NCBI RefSeq assembly: GCF_005280255.1
Contig: NZ_CP040018.1
Location: forward strand, 4,092,001 to 4,156,000
Direction: 5' to 3'
DNA: 64,000 nt
Origin: Arthrobacter sp. 24S4-2
Lineage (GTDB): Bacteria; Actinomycetota; Actinomycetes; Actinomycetales; Micrococcaceae
Program-made: the position numbers and the translations under genes
Part shown: positions 57,777 to 64,000 of the stretch, piece after piece
Numbering within the stretch: position 1 is the stretch's first letter
Layout of the letters: every line of letters starts with the position of its first letter
The notes under the pieces: model-generated
The model's input: the letters and a program-made list of their open reading frames with translations, nothing else
What the model was told of the DNA's origin: nothing
Database searches by the model: none

Positions 57777-58889
57777 CTACGCCGCTTGGCCGAGGAACCT
57801 CAGGTACCTCGCGGCCTGCAGCTCAAATGATTTTTGGGCTGCAGGCCGCAGTCCGTTAACCGTGTCAAAGGGTTCAGGCACGACGGCGGCCGTCCGGCCG
57901 GTGCCGGTCCGCGCCCAGGTGCCGATCACTTCGCCGCCGGACACGATGGTCTTCTTGAACATCCCGTTGCCGCCAGGAACAACCTTTTGGGCATGCTCAG
58001 GCGGGAGCACAAGTGAGCGGTCGGTGTAGCCCAGCAGGAATTCATCCAACCCCGGCAGGGCCAGCAGGGTGCGCTGGCCGGGAACGCCGTCGTCGAGCAG
58101 GGCCGCGGTGGCGGGCGACATCCAGTAACTGGTTCCTTCGAACTCCAGTTCAACGAGCTGGTCCTTCACCAGCGCGAGGCCGCTGCGAACTTCTGTTACT
58201 GGCGTGTTGGACCACCAGGCGAAGTCGCGTTCGGTGGCCGGGCCGTGGCTGAGCATGTACCGCAACACCAGCTCCGCGATGCCCTCTGCACGGTCCAGCT
58301 CCCGGGATTTCGGGATCCACTCGTCGAACGCTTTGATCAGCTGCTGGTTCCCCACCAGCGGCCCCTGCACCAGCCAGGCCCGTTGGCAGAGGACGCCCAG
58401 CAGGTGGATGCCGCGCTGGCCGGCGGTGGACTGCCCTGCGGCTTCAAAGGCCGCGAAGAGCCCCTGGCGCGTGGCCGATCCGCCGCCCGCGACGAGTTCC
58501 AGCGCCGCCTCACGGCTGGATTCGACGTCCCTGGCATCAATCTCCAGCTCACGGTGGCGCCCGCCCATCCCCCGGAGGAGGCGGTCTGCGGTGATGTCCA
58601 GGATCCAGCGCAGGTCTTCCGGAGCCAGCAGGTGAAGGGTCCCGCGCATGGGCCATGAGCGGACGATGAGTCCTTCATCGAGCGCAGCGCGGACGGCGTC
58701 GACGCCGGAGCTGCGCATCCTGAGCCCGACAGCCCACAGCGCGGCCTGAATGTCCTGGGCCTGCATGGCCGTCATCCAGCGCACGGCGTCCGGCGCCGAT
58801 TCGAAGTCCGGTGCCAGCAGCCCCTGCGCGGCCAGGCGCAGCCGGCCGATGACATGCCGGGTGATCCGGGTTCGTGTGCCTGCTCCCAT
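57777..58889 (-). CDS. Winged-helix DNA-binding protein (AlkZ/HTH_42-type)
   Basis: A 370-residue protein of the winged-helix group used by AlkZ/YcaQ-type DNA glycosylases (PF06224-like). MQAQDIQAALWAVGLRMRSS and LIVRSWPMRGTLHLLAPEDL show the QAQD and WxMRGTxH signatures. AlkZ-type enzymes unhook or remove alkylated bases, but a role in DNA repair is only inferred here. It is convergent with asd. TACGAT lies exactly 6 bases before the ATG at 58889, so it may be leaderless. Confidence 0.82.
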   Translation of the reverse strand: MGAGTRTRITRHVIGRLRLAAQGLLAPDFESAPDAVRWMTAMQAQDIQAALWAVGLRMRSSGVDAVRAALDEGLIVRSWPMRGTLHLLAPEDLRWILDITADRLLRGMGGRHRELEIDARDVESSREAALELVAGGGSATRQGLFAAFEAAGQSTAGQRGIHLLGVLCQRAWLVQGPLVGNQQLIKAFDEWIPKSRELDRAEGIAELVLRYMLSHGPATERDFAWWSNTPVTEVRSGLALVKDQLVELEFEGTSYWMSPATAALLDDGVPGQRTLLALPGLDEFLLGYTDRSLVLPPEHAQKVVPGGNGMFKKTIVSGGEVIGTWARTGTGRTAAVVPEPFDTVNGLRPAAQKSFELQAARYLRFLGQAA

Positions 58890-59055
58890 GCACTCATCGT
58901 AGGACGGCCCGCGGACATTTCCGGTCCCCAATCGCGTCCGCAATTCCGGAGGCTCCCGGCCCGCGTTACCGGAAGGTCCCACACCGACGGCGCGGTACGG
59001 GCAGTACACCGCCTCCTCCCAGCCTGCTTACAGCCGACGTCCCTACGCTGGATGC

Positions 59056-59547
59056 ATGACCGTTGGAGAGCTCTGGCCGCACCTGCGGCCCCTATGCCGG
59101 TCCCTGGCCCTGCTGGGCTGGCTCACGAGTGCCGCCGGCATGGCTGCGGGACTCTCGATCGCCATCGCTGGCGGAACCAGCCTCTCCCCCACCATGCAGG
59201 CACTGCAGTTGGCTTCCACGGTCAGCATGGGTGTGGCCGTCCTCAGCTTCATCGCAGCCTCGCTGCTGCAGCCCCAGCACCGTGGCTGGCGCGCCTCGGA
59301 TTCCCGCGGGGCGGATGCGGCGCATGAGCAGGCCGGTGAGCTCCCGCCGACCATCCGGAGCTTCCTGCTGGCGTCCTTCGCTTTACTGGCGGGCGCCGTG
59401 GTTTTCGCCTGTGCCGGACTTGTCCTGCGCAGCGGGCCCAGCGCGCAGTCGGTGGCATTCTGCCAGGTCTTCCTCCTTGGCGCCGCGGCGTCCGGTTTCA
59501 CCTTCATGCTGTTCAGCAAAGTGACCCCGCGCCACAGCAGGAACTGA
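59056..59547 (+). CDS. Four-helix membrane protein, unknown function (163 aa)
   Basis: Four hydrophobic helices (about residues 15-40, 46-70, 97-122, 128-152) separated by short loops. The longest loop (75-95) is hydrophilic, with HRGWRASDSRGADAAHEQAG. No family is recognised. TACGCT lies 6 bases before the ATG, with no ribosome binding site, so a leaderless mRNA is possible. It is convergent with murB. Confidence 0.72.
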   Translation: MTVGELWPHLRPLCRSLALLGWLTSAAGMAAGLSIAIAGGTSLSPTMQALQLASTVSMGVAVLSFIAASLLQPQHRGWRASDSRGADAAHEQAGELPPTIRSFLLASFALLAGAVVFACAGLVLRSGPSAQSVAFCQVFLLGAAASGFTFMLFSKVTPRHSRN

Positions 59548-59605
59548 CGGCTACCCGGACGGTTCCCGGAAAATCCCCACTGGACGGACCCGGGAACGCC
59601 GCGTC

Positions 59606-60673
59606 CTAGAGCTCGACGCCGATCAGCAGCGGCTCGGGGTGCAGCTCGATGCCAAACTGCTCGACGACGCCGCGGCGCACCTCGCGCGCCACGGCCACCA
59701 TGTCCGCCGCGCTGGCGGAACCCCTGTTGGTGATGGCCAGAGTGTGCTTGGTGGACAGGGATGCACGGCCGCCGGAGACGCCAGCGGTTTCCAGCCCATA
59801 GCCCTTGCCAAAGCCGGCATGGTCGATCAGCCAGGCGGCGGACAGCTTCACCTGTCCGTCGGCTCCGGCCGGATACCGGGGAGCGCCCTCGGGGAGCGTC
59901 TCCGCCGCCTCTGCCGGGACAATCGGATTCGTGAAGAACGAGCCGGTGGAATAGGTGTCCCGGTCTGTCGGGTCCAGGACCATGCCCTTGGAGGCCCGGA
60001 GGCGCAGGACTTCCCGGCGCACATCGTTGGCGTAGGCCCTCTTCCCGGGCTCAACACCCAGGGATTTCGCGAGCTCGGCGTACCGGATGGGCGCGCTCAT
60101 GCGGCCCAGCGGCAGCTGGAATTCGACTGTGAGCACCACATAGCGCGGAGACCCGTGGACGGTGGTCTGTTTGAGGACCGAATCACGGTAGCCAAACTTC
60201 AGCTCGGAATTGGTGAAGGTTCGCACGGCGTTCTGTTCCCGGTCCCACGTCCGCACCGCGGCAATGGTCTGGGAGACGTCCGCTCCGTAGGCGCCCACGT
60301 TCTGCACCGGGGTGGCACCCGTGGACCCCGGAATACCGGAAAGGGCTTCGATTCCCGACCATGCATGCAGCACGGCATGCTCCACAAGGGCATCCCAGTT
60401 GTGCCCCGCCTGGACCACCACGGCCACCCCGCCGCACGAGTCTTCGGCGTTGACGGTGAACCCCTCAGAGGCAATCCTGAGCACCGTGCCGGGGTACCCG
60501 TCGTCGGAAATCAGCAGGTTGGAACCGCCGGCGATGATCAGCAGCTGCTCCCCGGCGGCGTCCGCCGAGCGGACAGCGTCGATGATCTCCGACTCCGTAC
60601 GCGCCTCAACATAGTTGCCGGCGGGACCGCCAACAGCGGCAGTGGTCAGGTCGGAAAGCAAGGTGTGGGTCAC
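59606..60673 (-). CDS. murB: UDP-N-acetylenolpyruvoylglucosamine reductase
   Basis: A 355-residue flavoenzyme with the FAD-binding region (LLIIAGGSNLLISDDGYPGT), the GSTGATPVQNVGAYG motif, the catalytic serine in STGSFFTNPIV, and a C-terminal glutamate in HPEPLLIG. It makes UDP-MurNAc for peptidoglycan. Its GTG start overlaps the MFS stop (GTGA), so it is co-translated with that transporter gene and with hadA-hadB upstream. This neighbourhood is common in Actinobacteria. Confidence 0.95.
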   Translation of the reverse strand: MTHTLLSDLTTAAVGGPAGNYVEARTESEIIDAVRSADAAGEQLLIIAGGSNLLISDDGYPGTVLRIASEGFTVNAEDSCGGVAVVVQAGHNWDALVEHAVLHAWSGIEALSGIPGSTGATPVQNVGAYGADVSQTIAAVRTWDREQNAVRTFTNSELKFGYRDSVLKQTTVHGSPRYVVLTVEFQLPLGRMSAPIRYAELAKSLGVEPGKRAYANDVRREVLRLRASKGMVLDPTDRDTYSTGSFFTNPIVPAEAAETLPEGAPRYPAGADGQVKLSAAWLIDHAGFGKGYGLETAGVSGGRASLSTKHTLAITNRGSASAADMVAVAREVRRGVVEQFGIELHPEPLLIGVEL

Positions 60674-62013
60674 CTGTCCAGCCTAGCGGTGATTGGGGCG
60701 GGACCGGGATTCAGGAAAGTTTTCCGGGCCACGGGTGACAGCAGGAAACTGACCACGAGCATTACTATCACGGCGAGCAGCGAGTGCAGGATGCCCACGT
60801 GTTCGGCCAGCAGTCCCAGCAGCGGCGGACCGCAGAGGAAAGCGCCATACCCGATGGTGGACACCACCGAGACGCGGGCAGCTGCCCTGACCGGATCATC
60901 GGCCGCCGCGGACATGCCCACGGGGAAGCCCAGCGAAGCACCCAGGCCCCAGACAGCCAGCGCCACGAACGCCAGCCATGGCACGGGAGCGAACACGAAC
61001 AGTCCCAGGCCGGCGACTGCCAGCGCGGCGCACCAGCGCATCACGGGAACCCGGTCAAACCGGTCCAGGACCAAGGTGCCGGCGAAGCGGCCGATGGTCA
61101 TGAAGGTGACGAACAGACCGTAGCCCGCTGCCCCGGCGGCGTCGGTCTGGCCGTGGCCGTCGGCAAGGGCCAGGGCCACCCAGTCGCCTGCCGCCCCCTC
61201 GGCGAGGGCAAGGCCCAGCACCAGCACGCCCAGTAGCAGGGTGCGCTTGTCACGCCAGGCCTGGGCGATCTGGCGTTTGTTGTCCAGCGGCTGTTCCGGA
61301 ACCGCGTCCGTCTGCCGGACGATAGGGATGGGCCCGGTGGACGGGTCCTCGAAGGTATCCGTCCCGGCGGCCCTGAAGGGGCGCTCGCCCTGGACCGGCG
61401 TAACGTCAGCACGGAACCAGGCCGCGGCAGTTGCCACCGAGCCGGCCACGAGGAGCCCGCCGGCGGCCAAGTGCCAAAACACCGGGATGCCCGCACCGGC
61501 GGCCCAGGCACCCAGCCCGGCTCCTGCCACTGTTCCCAGGCTGAAGGAGCCGTGCAGCCGGGGCATGATGTGCCTCCGGACGGCACGTTCCACCGCGGCA
61601 CCTTCGACATTGGACGCGGTGTTCCAGCTGGCGGCGCCCAGCCCGATGACCGCCATTCCCGCGGCAACCACCACCGGGCTGGCGAGCACGGAGGTGCCGA
61701 ATCCCGCCAGGACCAGCCCGAAGCCCACCATGATGCTGCCGATCCGGATGGTCCGCCTGGACCCCAGCCGCAGGACGATCAGCCCCGATGCGGACACTGA
61801 AACAAAAGAGCCGGCAGTGAGGCAGAGCAGGAGCAGCCCGATGGTGCCGGGCGTCAGGTCCAGGCCGTCCCGGATCGCGGGCAGCCGGGACACCCAGGTG
61901 GAAAACGCGATTCCGCTGGCCCCATAGGCCACCACCACAGCGTTGCGCCAGTGGGTGACCTCGGCGGCCGGGACGAAGGCGCCCTTGGTCACGGCAGCGC
62001 CGTTGTTACGCAA
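60670..62013 (-). CDS. MFS transporter (447 aa)
   Basis: About 12 membrane helices with a large central loop (near residues 215-245, TPVQGERPFRAAGTDTFEDP). Helix 1 begins at AVVVAYGASGIAFSTWVSRL, and motif A-like SGLIVLRLGSRRTIR is present. The substrate is unknown. The TTG at 62013 gives this length. A GTG at 61992 is an alternative. It lies 6 bases after hadB and overlaps murB. Confidence 0.85.
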   Translation of the reverse strand: MRNNGAAVTKGAFVPAAEVTHWRNAVVVAYGASGIAFSTWVSRLPAIRDGLDLTPGTIGLLLLCLTAGSFVSVSASGLIVLRLGSRRTIRIGSIMVGFGLVLAGFGTSVLASPVVVAAGMAVIGLGAASWNTASNVEGAAVERAVRRHIMPRLHGSFSLGTVAGAGLGAWAAGAGIPVFWHLAAGGLLVAGSVATAAAWFRADVTPVQGERPFRAAGTDTFEDPSTGPIPIVRQTDAVPEQPLDNKRQIAQAWRDKRTLLLGVLVLGLALAEGAAGDWVALALADGHGQTDAAGAAGYGLFVTFMTIGRFAGTLVLDRFDRVPVMRWCAALAVAGLGLFVFAPVPWLAFVALAVWGLGASLGFPVGMSAAADDPVRAAARVSVVSTIGYGAFLCGPPLLGLLAEHVGILHSLLAVIVMLVVSFLLSPVARKTFLNPGPAPITARLDR

Positions 62014-62019
62014 GCTTTG

Positions 62020-62472
62020 TCACGCAAGCCTGACGACTGCCTGGGCCTTCATCAGGACCTTCTGGCCGGCGAAGACAACGGTGAGGTCCACGCGGGCGGT
62101 GCCGGCCCCGGCGTCGAGCGCGCCAATGGCGCCGCTTACCTCGATGACGGCGCCCGGCTCATCGGTACCGGTGGTGTCAGTGACCAGGACCGGTTTGGTG
62201 AAGCGCGTCTGGAAATCGACGACGGCGGCGGGGTCGCCCGCCCAGTCGGTCACCAGCTGGACTGCCGCGCCCATGGTGAACATGCCGTGGGCAATGACGC
62301 CGGGAAGGCCCACGCCGGTGGCGAAGGCTTCGTTCCAGTGGATCGGGTTGAAGTCGCCGGACGCGCCGGCATACTTCACCAGGTCCTGGCGGCTGACGGT
62401 GATGCTGCGGCTGCCGAGGTCCTGGCCGACGGCGAGATCCGAGAAAGTGGGGGCAATGGATGCTGTGCTCAT
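62020..62472 (-). CDS. MaoC-fold (3R)-hydroxyacyl dehydratase, HadB-like
   Basis: A 150-residue hot-dog-fold protein with the hydratase-2 motif GDFNPIHWNEAFA (aspartate and histidine of the active site) and HGMFTMGAAVQLV. In mycobacteria HadB pairs with HadA or HadC as 3-hydroxyacyl-ACP dehydratase in FAS-II. Arthrobacter has no mycolic acids, so another acyl-thioester substrate is likely. It follows hadA by 2 bases. Confidence 0.87.
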   Translation of the reverse strand: MSTASIAPTFSDLAVGQDLGSRSITVSRQDLVKYAGASGDFNPIHWNEAFATGVGLPGVIAHGMFTMGAAVQLVTDWAGDPAAVVDFQTRFTKPVLVTDTTGTDEPGAVIEVSGAIGALDAGAGTARVDLTVVFAGQKVLMKAQAVVRLA

Positions 62473-62474
62473 GG

Positions 62475-62939
62475 TTACTGTCCCTCTCCGCGGACCAGGA
62501 TGGACGAGGTGGTGGTGGAGACGCTCTCGCGGGAGCCGTCTTCTCCGGTGAGGGCGAAGATCTCCGAACGGGTGGTGATCATGGCGCCGCCGCCCATGGC
62601 ACGGACACCGTCCACGTGCAGCTCCGCCACCAGCCGGTCGCCGGCGAAAATGGGGCGGTGGTGAATGAAGCGCTGGTCCGCGTGGACCACGCGGGAGAAG
62701 TCGATGCCGGACTCCGGATCCTCGATCAGCTGCGCGTCGGCGCGCTGGGCAATGATGATGGCGAAGGTGGGCGGCGCCACGAGGTCGTTGTGGCCAAGGG
62801 CCTTGGCAGCGTCCAGGTCGAAATGCGCGGGGTGGGTGGCCTTGACGGCCCGGGCGAACTCGCGGATTTTCTCGCGGCCGACGTCGTACACCTCTGCGGC
62901 AGGGTAGCTACGGCCCTGCAGATCCGGATTGATAGTCAT
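62475..62939 (-). CDS. MaoC N-terminal-domain dehydratase, HadA-like
   Basis: A 154-residue hot-dog-fold protein with VYDVGREKIREFARAVKATH and APPTFAIIIAQRADAQ, typical of HadA and FAS1-type dehydratase subunits. It lacks the catalytic D-x-N-x-x-H motif and is expected to form a heterodimer with HadB. I chose the ATG at 62939 by fit to the family start (MTINPDLQGRSYPA). TAGGCT lies 7 bases upstream. It heads the hadA-hadB-MFS-murB run. Confidence 0.87.
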   Translation of the reverse strand: MTINPDLQGRSYPAAEVYDVGREKIREFARAVKATHPAHFDLDAAKALGHNDLVAPPTFAIIIAQRADAQLIEDPESGIDFSRVVHADQRFIHHRPIFAGDRLVAELHVDGVRAMGGGAMITTRSEIFALTGEDGSRESVSTTTSSILVRGEGQ

Positions 62940-63041
62940 GGCCTCAAGCCTATCGTTCCCGTGCCGTCGGACGCCGAAGAGGTGGGCCGGCTCACGGCCT
63001 GTTACGCGCAGAGGGCCTGGCACCGTTCCCCCGCGAGCGGT

Positions 63042-63057
63042 ATGATGGATTCATCAT
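63042..63057 (+). promoter_or_regulatory. Palindromic operator candidate upstream of arsR
   Basis: ATGATG-GATT-CATCAT is a 16-bp inverted repeat with 6-bp arms. A second pair, GATGGA and TCCATC, overlaps it (about 63044-63063). It lies about 63 bases before the ArsR start. ArsR-type repressors bind short dyads of this sort. Confidence 0.5.
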
Positions 63058-63120
63058 TCCATCAATTCATGGCGACCGGCACAGGCATCCTCGGCATGAA
63101 CCCAGCGACAGCAGGTCACA

Positions 63121-63498
63121 ATGCTTTCCGCGGCACAGGCCCCTTTGTACGAAATCAAGGCCAACCTCTTCAAAGCGCTAGCCCACCCGGCGCGCATCAG
63201 GATCCTCGAACTGCTTGCGGCCGCCCCCGACACGACGGCCCCCGTTAGCTTCCTCCTGGCCGAAACGGGGCTTGAGGCCTCACACCTCTCCCAGCACCTG
63301 GCAACGCTTCGCCGGCACAAGGTTGTCACGTCGGTGCGGACAGCGAATGCCGTCACGTACCGCCTGGCACACCCCAAGATTGCCGAACTGCTGTCCATTT
63401 CCCGGACCTTCCTGCTGGACAATCTGGCTGATTCGAACGAGCAGCTCCGGCTGGCTCAGGAACTGCCGAGTGCGCACCTCTCGGGTCCCGCATTGTGA
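63121..63498 (+). CDS. ArsR-family winged-helix regulator
   Basis: A 125-residue protein with the ArsR helix-turn-helix (NLFKALAHPARIRILELLAA, then GLEASHLSQHLATLRRHKVV). No cysteine metal motif (CxC in the recognition helix) is present, so a metal sensor is unlikely. It may respond to sulfate, redox or an ion linked to its neighbour. The stop overlaps the start of the SulP gene (GTGA), so they are co-translated. Confidence 0.9.
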   Translation: MLSAAQAPLYEIKANLFKALAHPARIRILELLAAAPDTTAPVSFLLAETGLEASHLSQHLATLRRHKVVTSVRTANAVTYRLAHPKIAELLSISRTFLLDNLADSNEQLRLAQELPSAHLSGPAL

Positions 63499-64000
63499 GC
63501 GCCGTTCCGGCGGCCTCCCCCAAGTCGCGGCTGCGCTCCGCTCTGACGAAGTATCTGCCGTCCCGCGGGGATTACGACGGTCTCAGCTCCTCGTGGAAGA
63601 CGGATCTGCTGGCCGGCATCACCGTAGGAATCGTGGCGCTCCCTCTGGCCCTGGCGTTCGGGGTCAGTTCCGGCGTGGGAGCCGAGGCCGGCCTGATCAC
63701 GGCCGTGGTGGCCGGCCTCGTGGCCGCGGTGATGGGCGGATCCAACGTCCAGGTGTCCGGCCCCACCGGTGCCATGGTGGTGGTGCTCGCCCCGGTGGTG
63801 GCGACCCATGGGACCGGAAGTATTGCCTTGGTTTCCCTCATGGCAGGCCTTATGGTCTGCGCCCTCGGCATCAGCGGGCTGGGGCGTGCTGTGGCCTTTA
63901 TTCCCTGGCCGGTGGTGGAAGGCTTCACCCTGGGGATCGCCACCATTATCTTCCTCCAGCAGGTTCCCTCGGCCCTGGGCACCGAGGGTATCCCGGGCCA
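63495..64000 (+). CDS. SulP (SLC26) family anion transporter, partial
   Basis: The first 168 codons match SulP permeases: LLAGITVGIVALPLALAFGV in helix 1, then VQVSGPTGAMVVVLAPVV. SulP proteins carry sulfate, bicarbonate or other anions. The C-terminal STAS domain, if present, is beyond the right edge. It is coupled to the ArsR gene. Pairs of ArsR and SulP genes are known in Actinobacteria and in some proteobacteria. Confidence 0.9.
   Translation, partial: MSAVPAASPKSRLRSALTKYLPSRGDYDGLSSSWKTDLLAGITVGIVALPLALAFGVSSGVGAEAGLITAVVAGLVAAVMGGSNVQVSGPTGAMVVVLAPVVATHGTGSIALVSLMAGLMVCALGISGLGRAVAFIPWPVVEGFTLGIATIIFLQQVPSALGTEGIPG

Overview
The window looks like a chromosome segment from a high-GC Gram-positive of the Micrococcales, most likely Arthrobacter or Pseudarthrobacter. 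The evidence is strong GC bias at third codon positions, frequent GTG and TTG starts, a GlnR-type nitrogen regulator next to mycothiol synthase (mshD), an acidic-tailed NusG, and the actinobacterial ribosomal gene order. The genus is inferred from protein resemblance and was not tested by a search.

Region 1 (1-32.6 kb, almost all minus strand) is the gene-expression core. In transcription order it runs tRNA-Trp, secE, nusG, rplK, rplA, three tandem two-domain GNAT acetyltransferases (the first broken), rplJ, rplL, rpoB, rpoC, rpsL, rpsG, fusA, tuf, a very large frameshifted membrane protein, then rpsJ-rplC-rplD-rplW-rplB-rpsS-rplV-rpsC (S10 operon, running off the left edge). Three plus-strand genes interrupt it: a GH1 beta-glucosidase, and a thiolase coupled to a YbaK-type deacylase. 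Strong hairpin terminators follow rplA, rplL, rpoC and tuf. A terminator-like hairpin with a U-run sits in the rplJ leader.

Region 2 (32.9-43.2 kb) holds an aminotransferase and an envelope-stress type cluster in which a PspC-domain histidine kinase and its LuxR-type regulator diverge from three small or PspC/LiaF-like membrane proteins. It also holds a frameshifted pfkA, a GNAT protein and a PadR-MFS drug-efflux pair with a 17-bp tandem repeat upstream. Two long inverted repeats lie between genes.

Region 3 (43.2-49.4 kb) holds an ankyrin-repeat protein coupled to a YgfZ-type folate-binding protein, an FMN reductase, a nitrobindin-like protein, two small membrane proteins, and glnR followed by mshD.

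Region 4 (49.5-64 kb) holds ppk1 with a MutT1-type NUDIX/phosphatase, a membrane protein coupled to a YtrA-type GntR regulator, thyA-dfrA, asd, a winged-helix protein, the hadA-hadB-MFS-murB run, and an ArsR regulator coupled to a SulP transporter that leaves the right edge.

Three genes (the giant membrane protein, pfkA and one GNAT) each carry what looks like a one-base loss in a short homopolymer. This could be sequencing error or real decay, and the window alone cannot decide between them. No CRISPR array, rRNA, insertion sequence or prophage was seen.
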